A stretch of 64,000 bases of DNA from Pectobacterium sp. A5351 (lineage in GTDB: Bacteria > Pseudomonadota > Gammaproteobacteria > Enterobacterales > Enterobacteriaceae), in the NCBI RefSeq assembly GCF_028335745.1, contig NZ_CP116477.1, positions 2,790,001 to 2,854,000 on the forward strand, in the 5' to 3' direction. Below, one piece after another: positions 55,871 through 64,000 of the stretch. The notes under the pieces are model-generated. The model saw nothing but the letters and a program-made list of their open reading frames with translations. It was not told where the DNA came from and made no database searches. The first letter of the stretch is position 1. Each line of letters opens with the position of its first letter. Both the position numbers and the translations under genes were made by a program.

Positions 55871-57014
55871 CAGTAGTATTCTCTTTAGCAAAATCCAGTG
55901 CATCCGGCACTGGTAGATGTTTCGGTTTTCTAGGAATTAATCCGCCTTCCCGCTTCCAGCGTTTCAGTTGATAAACCCAAGCTAAGACTTCTGCAACAGC
56001 AGCATACAACGCGGCCGGAATGTGCTCTCCGATTTCGGAATGACGAAATAGCGCTCGTGCCAACGGTGGTGCCTCTAAAATAGGAACGCGATGTTCAGCT
56101 CCCAATTCACGAATACGCAACGCGATCTCGCCGCCCCCTTTCGCCACTACTTTCGGCGCATTCATTTTTTTCTCATCATAACGTAATGCTACTGCATAAT
56201 GTGTTGGGTTAGTGACAATCACATCAGCCTTAGGCACATCCGCCATCATTCTACGCTGAGCAATGGCTCTCTGCTGCTGACGAATACGACCTTTAACGTG
56301 AGGGTCGCCTTCGTTCTGTTTATGTTCATCACGAATTTCCTGCTTGCTCATCCGCAATTTTTTGATGTGGCTCCAGACTTGCCAAAACACATCAAAAGCA
56401 ACCATCGGAATAAGGCCCATGATAATGAGAAAGCCACACATTACGGCCAATTCAAGAGCATCGCCTAATGCTGCAATCGGCGCTTCGGATACCAGATGCA
56501 ATATTTTCGGCCAGTTATGAATCAAGAACAAGGTACTAATGATCCCGACCATGACGGATTTCAATATTGCCTTGAAAAGCTCAGCCAGTGATTGGGCGGA
56601 AAACAATCGTTTCAGCCCAGAAATAGGATTTAACTTTTTGAAATCAACCTTTAATGCCTTGGTACTAAATAATATCCCACCAAGCAGCAAAGGCGCAGAC
56701 AGTGCAACCAACACAGCCCCTAGCATAATAGGCATCAACGCCGATACGGCCTGACGCAGTAATGAGCCAACATGCCGTAGCATCTGAGTATCATCACCAA
56801 TCGTTGCGTAATCGAAATTTAACGATTGTGAAACAATTCTGGCCAATCGACCAGCCATCGCATCACCTCCCACCCACAAAATAGCCAATCCGGCGATCAT
56901 CATAAGAACAGAGGTCAGCTCTCGCGATCGTGGGATCTGGCCTTCTTCACGCGCCTTTTCCTCCTTTTGGGGTGTGGGGGCTTCTGTTTTTTCCAGATCG
57001 CTATCTTCAGCCAC
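55863..57014 (-). CDS. flhB: Flagellar export specificity switch FlhB
   Basis: Export gate protein of 383 residues with four membrane helices and a self-cleaving cytoplasmic domain. The autocleavage NPTH is present in VIVTNPTHYAVALRYDEKKM, near residue 270; cleavage after Asn and the FliK signal switch substrates from hook to filament. A charged N-terminus (EDSDLEKTEAPTPQKEEKAREEGQ) is typical. First gene of flhBAE. Confidence 0.98.
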   Translation of the reverse strand: MAEDSDLEKTEAPTPQKEEKAREEGQIPRSRELTSVLMMIAGLAILWVGGDAMAGRLARIVSQSLNFDYATIGDDTQMLRHVGSLLRQAVSALMPIMLGAVLVALSAPLLLGGILFSTKALKVDFKKLNPISGLKRLFSAQSLAELFKAILKSVMVGIISTLFLIHNWPKILHLVSEAPIAALGDALELAVMCGFLIIMGLIPMVAFDVFWQVWSHIKKLRMSKQEIRDEHKQNEGDPHVKGRIRQQQRAIAQRRMMADVPKADVIVTNPTHYAVALRYDEKKMNAPKVVAKGGGEIALRIRELGAEHRVPILEAPPLARALFRHSEIGEHIPAALYAAVAEVLAWVYQLKRWKREGGLIPRKPKHLPVPDALDFAKENTTDG

Positions 57015-57155
57015 TGTGGCATTCCTGTTACGACTTTTGGGATACGAATTCGCTGCCTAGCATGACAAATGCGGGAAAGTTTTATGGCTGGAACAACGAG
57101 AAAAACCAACTCTTCTTTAACGAATAGTAAGTATAAAAGGGTGGGAAAAACAAGT

Positions 57156-57195
57156 TTAGCTATTTATGGCCATAGCACTGGCCATAAATAGCAGA
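57156..57195 (-). terminator. Second hairpin between cheZ and flhB
   Basis: GCTATTTATGGCCA (57159-57172) and TGGCCATAAATAGC (57179-57192) are perfect 14-base arms with a 6-base loop. On the minus strand a TAAACTTGTTTTT tail follows, so it can act as a terminator for the che transcript before the flhB promoter. Confidence 0.75.
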
Positions 57196-57209
57196 GCAAA
57201 AGTGCTCGC

Positions 57210-57253
57210 AACCTTTTTCAAAAAAAGATGGCTCTTTTTTTTGATGCAAGGTT
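57210..57253 (-). terminator. First hairpin downstream of cheZ
   Basis: AACCTT and AAGGTT at the ends enclose a TCAAAAAAAG/CTTTTTTTTGA stem, starting three bases after the cheZ stop. On the minus strand the hairpin contains and is preceded by A/T tracts typical of weak terminators. Confidence 0.6.
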
Positions 57254-57255
57254 CA

Positions 57256-57900
57256 TTAGAATCCGAGGCTATCCAGAAGGTCATCGACCTGATCCTGATT
57301 AGCAACGATACCTGCTGCACCTTTATCCAATTGAGGCCCGTTCAACAGACCATCATTTGCACGCTTAGGTGCATCTGGTTTTTCTGGAATATTTTCCAAC
57401 AATACCATCAGTAGTTGTTTTTCAATTTCCTGAACAACATCCATCATACGCTTGATGACCTGACCGGTAAGGTCCTGGAAATCCTGCGCCATCATAATTT
57501 CCAACAATTGAGCATTGGTAAATGAGGTATGCTGTGGTACGTCTTCAAGATAGCTACGCGTATCCGTCACTAATTCACGCGCATCAGCCAGTTCGATTGG
57601 GTTTTCAAACCATTCATCCCAACGAACTTTCAGAGATTTAGCATCAGCTTCCAGTTGGTTCTGACGTGGTTGTGCAGCTTCTACACAGCTCAGAGCACGC
57701 TCCGCCGCTTGCGCAGTCATTTGGACAACATAGTCAAGACGATCGCGGGCATCAGGAATAGCCTCTGCAGCTTCTGCTATCGCATTATCCAGACCCAACT
57801 CTTTCAAACTGTCGCGTAGCATACGGGTCAATTGACCGATACGCGAAATGATCTCGGTTGCTGAAGCAGTGTCGTTCACGGACGGCATATGTGGCGTCAT
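57256..57900 (-). CDS. cheZ: CheY-P phosphatase CheZ
   Basis: A 214-residue four-helix-bundle phosphatase that ends the CheY signal. The active-site segment [18 protein letters not shown] carries the conserved Asp and Gln, and the C-terminal [10 protein letters not shown] is the CheY-binding helix. It lies 9 bases after cheY and is the last gene of the che operon. Confidence 0.97.
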   Translation of the reverse strand: MTPHMPSVNDTASATEIISRIGQLTRMLRDSLKELGLDNAIAEAAEAIPDARDRLDYVVQMTAQAAERALSCVEAAQPRQNQLEADAKSLKVRWDEWFENPIELADARELVTDTRSYLEDVPQHTSFTNAQLLEIMMAQDFQDLTGQVIKRMMDVVQEIEKQLLMVLLENIPEKPDAPKRANDGLLNGPQLDKGAAGIVANQDQVDDLLDSLGF

Positions 57901-57909
57901 AAGATCCCC

Positions 57910-58323
<414 letters not shown>

Positions 58324-58337
58324 TCACCAAGAGCTGC

Positions 58338-59390
58338 TTATATACGTAATGCCTGTCCGGCAGAGATTTGTGCCAACATGCGCTGGCTCACCTGGTGCAA
58401 ATCCACCACTTCATCAACGCCACCCATAGCAATCGCTTCACGTGGCATCCCGAAAACCACACAACTTGCTTCATTTTGGGCCAGAGTATAAGCACCAGCC
58501 TGATGGAGTTCCAACATGCCAGCAGCCCCATCATTCCCCATTCCAGTAAGGATTACCCCTACGGCATTTCGCCCGGCGTATTGTGCAACCGAACGGAATA
58601 ACACATCGACTGACGGACGATGCCGATTAACGGGAGGTCCATCATTTAAACGTACCTGATAGTTTGCTCCGCTACGCGCCAGTTCAAGATGGCGAGCTCC
58701 TGGGGCAATATAGGCATGGCCAGGAAGAACACGTTCTCCATCTTCTGCCTCTTTCACCGTAATCTGGCACAGCTTGTTCAACCGCTCGGCAAAAGATTTT
58801 GTAAAGCCTGGCGGCATATGCTGTGTAATCAGTAATGCAGGGCTTGTCGGCGGCAGTGGCTGCAATACATGCCGTATCGCTTCCGTACCTCCTGTCGATG
58901 CGCCTATCGCGATCAATTTCTCACTACTGAGCAATGGCATATGCTGAATAATTTTTGTTGGCTCTGCCGCTGTACTACGCTGCGGAAGGCGTGCCTTCGC
59001 AGCCATGCGAATTTTTTCCGCAATCAGTTCGCTGTACGCTAGCATCCCCTCACGAATACCTAATTGAGGTTTGGTGACAAAGTCAATCGCACCAAGTTCC
59101 AAAGCGCGCAGCGTAATTTCCGATCCTTTCCCCGTTAACGATGACACCATCACAACCGGCATTGGGCGCAAGCGCATGAGCTTCTCAAGAAAATCCAATC
59201 CATCCATACGCGGCATTTCAACATCTAGCGTTAATACCTGAGGATTGAATTTTTTAATCAAATCACGAGCAACTAATGGATCTGGCGCAGTCGCGACAAC
59301 TTCCATATCGGAATGGCTATTAATTATTTCAGTCATGATCTGACGCATAAGGGCAGAATCATCAACGCATAATACTCTTATCTTGCTCAT
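58338..59390 (-). CDS. cheB: Chemoreceptor glutamate methylesterase/deamidase CheB
   Basis: A 350-residue adaptation enzyme. An N-terminal receiver with Asp56 ([12 protein letters not shown]) is joined to a methylesterase domain with the nucleophilic Ser near 165 ([11 protein letters not shown]), His near 191 (ITQHMPPGF) and Asp in [10 protein letters not shown]. Its ATG overlaps the cheR stop by one base. Confidence 0.97.
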   Translation of the reverse strand: MSKIRVLCVDDSALMRQIMTEIINSHSDMEVVATAPDPLVARDLIKKFNPQVLTLDVEMPRMDGLDFLEKLMRLRPMPVVMVSSLTGKGSEITLRALELGAIDFVTKPQLGIREGMLAYSELIAEKIRMAAKARLPQRSTAAEPTKIIQHMPLLSSEKLIAIGASTGGTEAIRHVLQPLPPTSPALLITQHMPPGFTKSFAERLNKLCQITVKEAEDGERVLPGHAYIAPGARHLELARSGANYQVRLNDGPPVNRHRPSVDVLFRSVAQYAGRNAVGVILTGMGNDGAAGMLELHQAGAYTLAQNEASCVVFGMPREAIAMGGVDEVVDLHQVSQRMLAQISAGQALRI

Positions 59391-60262
59391 TATCTTTCCT
59401 TAGCCAGCCCATATACAGTTTGCCCACGCAAATAGAATTCGCGACTGATCTGGCTGAAATTCTCTGAATGCCCGGCAAATAACAATCCACCCGGCTTAAG
59501 CATCGGGACGAATCGACGGAGAATACGCTCTTGAGTTTCTTTATCGAAATAAATCATCACATTACGACAAAAAATAGCATCGAATGGCGCAGGAACGGAC
59601 CAATCAGGCGCGAGCAGATTTAATTGTTGGAAATGTACCATTGATGCAAGCTCAGGACGAACGCGCACCAAACCACTATGTGGCCCAGTACCGCGTAAGA
59701 AGAATCGCTGTAACTGCTGTGGTGAAAGAGAGCGCAACTCTTCCTGACGATAAATACCTGCCGTTGCCTTTTCTAATACCTGAGTATCAATATCACTAGC
59801 CCATACCTGACAACCACTCGCTTTATTACCTAAGACCTCAGCAAGTGTCATCGCTAACGAATAAGGCTCTTCCCCTGTAGAAGCCGCAGTACTCCAGATA
59901 GTGTAGCCATTTGGGCGTTTTCTGGCATGCTCAGCCAATATAGGAAAATGGTGAGCTTCACGGAAAAATGCCGTTAGGTTAGTGGTTAACGCATTAACAA
60001 AAGCTTGCCATTCAGCACTGTTAGGATCTGATTCTAATAGCGCTAGATACTGACCGAAATCATTGATTCCAAGCAAACGTAGACGCCTAACCAAACGGTT
60101 ATAAACCATTTCGCGTTTGTGATCGGCTAGAACAATGCCGGCGCGCTGATATATTAATTGGCTGATTCGCCGGAAATGAGTGTCCGACAACGGCAACCGA
60201 TCAACCATCTGCGTCAGAATAGAGGCCGATTCGGGGCGATTTTGCGATGGTGTACTTTTCAT
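59390..60262 (-). CDS. cheR: Chemoreceptor glutamate methyltransferase CheR
   Basis: A 290-residue SAM-dependent methyltransferase that adds methyl groups to receptor glutamates. The N-terminal helical domain ([36 protein letters not shown]), the SAM site ([16 protein letters not shown]) and [14 protein letters not shown] are conserved. The pentapeptide target NWETF ends the neighbouring receptor. A 607-base gap separates it from that receptor. Confidence 0.97.
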   Translation of the reverse strand: MKSTPSQNRPESASILTQMVDRLPLSDTHFRRISQLIYQRAGIVLADHKREMVYNRLVRRLRLLGINDFGQYLALLESDPNSAEWQAFVNALTTNLTAFFREAHHFPILAEHARKRPNGYTIWSTAASTGEEPYSLAMTLAEVLGNKASGCQVWASDIDTQVLEKATAGIYRQEELRSLSPQQLQRFFLRGTGPHSGLVRVRPELASMVHFQQLNLLAPDWSVPAPFDAIFCRNVMIYFDKETQERILRRFVPMLKPGGLLFAGHSENFSQISREFYLRGQTVYGLAKER

Positions 60263-60869
60263 ATCAAACCGCTCGAATAGTGTTTTTTTGCTATGGTTTT
60301 TTTCAATCTGAACTTTCCTTTACAGCTAACGCAGGTTTTTTATTGTCATTCGTCAATTGCTCATCATATTACGATTAAAACTGACACTGTATTGGTAATA
60401 CACACTACAAGTTCTACAAATAGAACCGGCCAACGTGTTCGTTCTACCAAAGCCACATGCTGTCGGGTGGCATTCTCCCTTTCATCACAGCTGCGCTACC
60501 TGCTTTATTCTTTGGCCTTAAACCAAAGTCTGACTCAGCTCACCATATCCATAACATAAGTTACAGATTGAACAATACCATGAATTACTCTACTTCAAAG
60601 TACCAAGTGCTATATCACTTATAAATCCCAAGCACACAGCGATAAATTATAGGAGTAAGTAATCGCCCAGCTACCTACACATAAGCGGCTGGGGATTAGC
60701 TTAGTAACAGCACCCTACAGCTTAGTATTTATATCCCTATCATACTTCAAGCTGCTTGTACGTTAGAGTTCCTTACTCACCCCAATCACATACTTGAGCA
60801 TGCTCTTGGGAATTCGCTGTGTCGCCACCGTCATACAACTCTAATTATTTAGGGTATATACGGTTTTTA
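60263..60869. other. Receptor-cheR intergenic region
   Basis: About 600 bases where E. coli has a second receptor gene (tap) directly followed by cheR. No coding frame or receptor remnant could be recognised. It contains CCCAGC/GCTGGG and CTTTGG/CCAAAG hairpins and an ERIC-like repeat next to the receptor stop. Confidence 0.6.
60730..60860. repeat. ERIC (IRU)-like intergenic palindromic element
   Basis: About 130 bases with terminal inverted repeats (TATATCCCT / AGGGTATATA). On the minus strand the core reads GAATTCCCAAGAGC, then AAGTATGTGATTGGGGTGAG, a degenerate version of the ERIC core as I recall it (GAATCCCCAGGAGC... AAGTAAGTGACTGGGGTGAG). Its 3' arm reads CAGCTTGAAGTATGA, as in related copies from enterobacteria. 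It begins 10 bases after the receptor stop and may stabilise or process that mRNA. Confidence 0.82.
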
Positions 60870-62555
60870 TCAGAACGTTTCCCAATTATCATTGGATGAA
60901 CTTCCTTTCGCTTTTTTACCGCCATTTGCTGATGGCGCCAGTAATACAGGCTTTTGGCCCGTCGTTGCGGGTGTCGTTCTTCTAAAAGAACCTGCATCTT
61001 CAGACAGACGGAATACAGCAACAGCCTGATTCAGCACTTTCACCTGTTCTTCCAGAGCAACCGCTGCGGCCGCCGACTCTTCGACCAAGGAGGCGTTTTG
61101 TTGCGTTACGCGATCCATTTCAGTCACCGCCTGACCAACCTGATCGATACCTTTACTTTGCTCATCTGAAGCTGAGGCAATTTCGCCCATGATATCTGTT
61201 ACACGAGTGACCGCGCTGACGATTTCTCCCATCGTCTCGCCTGCACTTTCAACCAGTACAGAACCTTCATCGACCCGGCTGACAGAATCTTCAATCAGAC
61301 TTTTAATTTCTTTCGCAGCCTGAGCACTACGCTGTGCCAAATTACGCACTTCGCCTGCAACAACCGCAAACCCACGGCCTTGCTCACCTGCTCTGGCAGC
61401 TTCAACCGCCGCATTGAGCGCAAGAATGTTGGTTTGGAAAGCAATACCATCAATCACACTAGTAATATCGGCAATTTTTTGCGAACTTCCAGCGATATTG
61501 TGCATGGTTTTGACAACATTATCGACGACCTTACCGCCCTTTTGCGCCGTCTCTGACGCACTCAGCGCCAACTGACTGGCCTGACGCGCATTTTCCGCAT
61601 TCTGCTTAACGGTTGCGGTCAACTGTTCCATACTTGCTGCGGTTTCTTCCAGCGAGGCAGCCTGCTGCTCGGTACGCGAAGAAAGATCGTTATTTCCGGC
61701 GCTAATTTCTGTTGCACCGGTATAAATCGCATCAGCCCCCTGTCGAACTGCACTAACCGTTGCAACAAACTCACTTTGCATATGGCGAATACTGTCAGCC
61801 AGGATCCCCATTTCATTGCTGCTGTGAAAGTTAGTTGTTTTTGTCAAATCACCTTTCGCAATTTGACGAATGTGTTCAACAATATTATTTAGCGGCCTGA
61901 TTAATAGTTGTTGAATACCAATCCAGGAAATCAGAGCTAACGCAAAAACCAACACGATAATGAAACCAAGGATCCACAGCGCTGCGTCGTAAGCTTCATC
62001 GTTTTTCGCTATACCAGCCTGATAAAGCTTATCGCTTTCAGCTTTATAGGCATAATACGCCTTTTCAAAATCATCCTGAAAACGCTGTGTCGGTTGCTCA
62101 ATAAATTTTTTAAATTCCCCTGCATTCAAAAACTGAATTAATTCGGTTAACGCACCATTCAGAGCCACATAATTCTCTTTTACTCCCCGAGCGATACTTT
62201 CATCCTGACGAGCATCTTGTGGCACTTTTTCATAACGGGAGAAAAAATCGTTTGCTACGGACAATTGCTTTTGAGCCGAAGCCAAAAGCTCTTTCCCACC
62301 CACACCCGCTCCCGTACCGCTTGCATCGAGCGCAAAACGCGTACCCGCGCGGTTAAGTGTATTACGGGTCTGTAATAAATATGACCATGCAGAATCGAGC
62401 TCGGAACGCTTCTGATTAATCACCTGCGTTGAGCTGAAGATATCCTTATCATTTTTTAATGCACCGAAGAATAAACCACCAGAAATAAGCTGAAGAGCTC
62501 CAAACAACACCAGTACAAGCATCAAACCTGTGACAACTTTTATACGGTTAAACAT
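60870..62555 (-). CDS. Methyl-accepting chemotaxis protein (Tsr/Tar type)
   Basis: A 561-residue transmembrane chemoreceptor. TM1 is at 7-30, the periplasmic four-helix ligand domain at 31-190, TM2 at 193-212, then HAMP, methylation helices and the signalling tip ([35 protein letters not shown]). Arg64, Arg69 and Arg73 match amino-acid-binding residues of Tar and Tsr, so an amino acid ligand is likely. It ends in NWETF, the CheR/CheB tether. The ATG at 62555 is chosen because a sigma-28 promoter covers the upstream part of the longer frame. Confidence 0.93.
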   Translation of the reverse strand: MFNRIKVVTGLMLVLVLFGALQLISGGLFFGALKNDKDIFSSTQVINQKRSELDSAWSYLLQTRNTLNRAGTRFALDASGTGAGVGGKELLASAQKQLSVANDFFSRYEKVPQDARQDESIARGVKENYVALNGALTELIQFLNAGEFKKFIEQPTQRFQDDFEKAYYAYKAESDKLYQAGIAKNDEAYDAALWILGFIIVLVFALALISWIGIQQLLIRPLNNIVEHIRQIAKGDLTKTTNFHSSNEMGILADSIRHMQSEFVATVSAVRQGADAIYTGATEISAGNNDLSSRTEQQAASLEETAASMEQLTATVKQNAENARQASQLALSASETAQKGGKVVDNVVKTMHNIAGSSQKIADITSVIDGIAFQTNILALNAAVEAARAGEQGRGFAVVAGEVRNLAQRSAQAAKEIKSLIEDSVSRVDEGSVLVESAGETMGEIVSAVTRVTDIMGEIASASDEQSKGIDQVGQAVTEMDRVTQQNASLVEESAAAAVALEEQVKVLNQAVAVFRLSEDAGSFRRTTPATTGQKPVLLAPSANGGKKAKGSSSNDNWETF

Positions 62556-62587
62556 ATAACGCCTTTTGAGTAGACCAACCACCGATG

Positions 62588-62614
62588 ATATCGGCATTAT
62601 TTTGGATATCTTTA
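62588..62614 (-). promoter_or_regulatory. Sigma-28 promoter of the chemoreceptor gene
   Basis: On the minus strand TAAA (62614-62611), 15 bases, GCCGATAT (62595-62588): two bases from the end differ only at the last position of the FliA consensus. It lies 33 bases before the ATG at 62555, inside the cheW-receptor gap. Confidence 0.88.
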
Positions 62615-62690
62615 CGAATTTCTGAATAGACAAGGATATGGCTAAGGAAGGTTTTCGGGGCCACTTTCGTAGCCCCTGAAGGCCGATAGA

Positions 62691-63188
62691 TTAGGCTTTC
62701 AATACGCTATCAACCAGCGCCATTTCTTCGCTGCTCAACAGTTTTTCGATATCAACCAAAATCAGCATTCTCTCGCCCAGAGAACCCAAACCAGTCAGGT
62801 ATTCCGTTGAAAGGGTTACGGCAAACTCTGGTGCGGAGCGAATTTGGTCTGCGGTCAATGACAACACATCAGACACGCCATCAACGACAATACCAACAAC
62901 ACGCTGACCAAGATTCAGAACAATCACAACGGTGTTGTCATCGTATTCAACATCTTGCTTGGCGAATTTAATACGCAAGTCAACGATCGGTACAATGACA
63001 CCGCGCAGGTTGGTAACACCTTTGATGAAGGAAGGTGTGTTGGCAATGCGCGTTACCTGGTCATAACCACGAATTTCTTGTACTTTTAAAATATCAACGC
63101 CGTACTCTTCGTCACCCAGCGTAAAAATCAGGAATTCCTGTCCTACTGTTTCGCCAGTTAATTTCGTGACGCTTGCAAGTCCAGTCAT
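62691..63188 (-). CDS. cheW: Chemotaxis adaptor protein CheW
   Basis: A 165-residue scaffold that couples receptors to CheA. The SH3-like fold is seen as [57 protein letters not shown], nearly identical to E. coli. The ATG at 63188 is five bases after GGTGG; a GTG three codons upstream is less likely. It lies 31 bases after cheA. Confidence 0.97.
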   Translation of the reverse strand: MTGLASVTKLTGETVGQEFLIFTLGDEEYGVDILKVQEIRGYDQVTRIANTPSFIKGVTNLRGVIVPIVDLRIKFAKQDVEYDDNTVVIVLNLGQRVVGIVVDGVSDVLSLTADQIRSAPEFAVTLSTEYLTGLGSLGERMLILVDIEKLLSSEEMALVDSVLKA

Positions 63189-63219
63189 GTTTTCCACCCT
63201 TTATTAACGATCTATTTTA

Positions 63220-64000
63220 TTAAGCAGCAGTTTCAACCACACGCTTTTCACGATTAAGCGCTTGTAACGCCGAAACATCCACAATCAGCGCAACGCTGCC
63301 ATCACCAAGAATGGTAGCGGCTGAAACGCCTGGTACCTTGCGATAATTACTTTCCAGATTTTTAACGACGACCTGATGTTGCCCAATCAACTGATCGACC
63401 AACAAGGCATAACGTCGGCCAGCACTCTGCAGGATCACGACTATACCCTGAGTAGCATCCGTTTTAGCACCATCCACATCAAAAATATGAAATAGCTCAA
63501 CGAGAGGTAAATATTCACCACGAACTTGCAGTACACGCTCGCCACCGGCTAATGGGTACAGGTCTTCCGATTGAGGCTGCAGGGATTCCATTACAGCATT
63601 AAGCGGGAGAATAAAGACTTCGTTGTTAACTTTAACGGACATACCATCGAGGATGGCTAACGTTAATGGTAACAAGATTCTGATAGTCGTACCTTTTCCA
63701 GCCTGGAAGTGGATTTCAACATGCCCCCCCATTTCCTGGATATTCCGCTTAACCACGTCCATGCCAACACCGCGGCCAGAAACATCTGTGACCTTCTCTG
63801 CAGTAGAGAAGCCAGGAGCAAAAATCAACATGCCCACTTCTTCATCAGACATCGTGTCGCTCACGGCCAACCCTTGAGACAGAGCTTTAGCCAGAATTCT
63901 TTCGCGGTTGAGCCCTGCACCATCATCGATAACTTCAATACAGATGTTACCACCCTGATGTTCTGCAGAAAGCGTCAGGTTACCCACTGCAGATTTACCT
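63220..64000 (-). CDS. cheA: Chemotaxis histidine kinase CheA (partial, C-terminal 259 residues)
   Basis: The C-terminal part of the CheA kinase. Visible are the end of the GHKL ATP-binding domain (G1 box DDGAGLNRERI, G2 box GRGVGMDVVKRNIQEMGGHVEI, then GKGTTIRILLPLTLAILDGM) and the complete CheW-like P5 domain. The Hpt, CheY-binding and dimerisation domains lie beyond the window edge. The frame stays open to base 64000; the internal GTG at 63987 is not the start. It heads cheA-cheW. Confidence 0.97.
   Translation of the reverse strand, partial: GKSAVGNLTLSAEHQGGNICIEVIDDGAGLNRERILAKALSQGLAVSDTMSDEEVGMLIFAPGFSTAEKVTDVSGRGVGMDVVKRNIQEMGGHVEIHFQAGKGTTIRILLPLTLAILDGMSVKVNNEVFILPLNAVMESLQPQSEDLYPLAGGERVLQVRGEYLPLVELFHIFDVDGAKTDATQGIVVILQSAGRRYALLVDQLIGQHQVVVKNLESNYRKVPGVSAATILGDGSVALIVDVSALQALNREKRVVETAA

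Overview
The window looks like a chromosomal segment of a soft-rot enterobacterium close to Pectobacterium. This is inferred from near-E. coli protein sequences for moaABCDE, uvrB, phoH and the flagellar/chemotaxis genes, a moderate GC content, and a fli-flg-flh-che superlocus that runs almost without interruption. No tRNA, rRNA, CRISPR array, insertion sequence or prophage was seen.

Layout. (1) 1-12205 is mostly housekeeping: the rhlE helicase (cut by the window edge); a decayed stretch holding remnants of a ybhFSR-type ABC exporter, an unidentified minus-strand remnant, a long hairpin and a DsbC-like tail; ybhL; the molybdopterin operon moaABCDE behind a probable Moco riboswitch; yvcK; a VOC-fold protein; uvrB with a LexA box and DnaA boxes upstream; and phoH. 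(2) 12206-13645 holds fliA and fliZ. (3) 14205-25245 is an accessory island between fliA and fliC, all on the minus strand. It encodes a methyltransferase-TPR-GT41 glycosyltransferase, a VioA-like sugar aminotransferase, a PglD-like acyltransferase, an acyl carrier protein, a previously untracked 45-residue ORF, a FabG-like reductase, an acyl-AMP ligase, LuxE-like and LuxC-like proteins, and a hexapeptide acetyltransferase. (4) 25463-41068 holds fliC, fliDST, fliE, fliFGHIJK and fliLMNOPQR. (5) 41416-53326 holds flgBCDEFGHIJ and flgKL (minus) and flgA, flgM, flgN (plus). (6) 53370-64000 holds flhBAE, cheZ, cheY, cheB, cheR, one chemoreceptor, cheW and the C-terminal part of cheA.

How it fits together. 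The flagellar genes encode nearly all of the basal body, export gate, rod, hook, filament and chemotaxis signalling. flhDC, motAB and the first part of cheA are not in the window. Sigma-28 promoters (TAAA-N15-GCCGATAA type) can be read directly upstream of fliC, fliD, flgM and the chemoreceptor, and a weaker one upstream of flgKL. The late-gene regulators FliA, FlgM, FliS and FliT are all present. The island is most simply read as a flagellin glycosylation locus. It would make an N-acylated, possibly methylated 4-amino-4,6-dideoxy sugar and attach it to a short flagellin. The acyl-activation and reduction set (ligase, ACP, SDR, LuxE, LuxC) is the least explained and most interesting part of the window.
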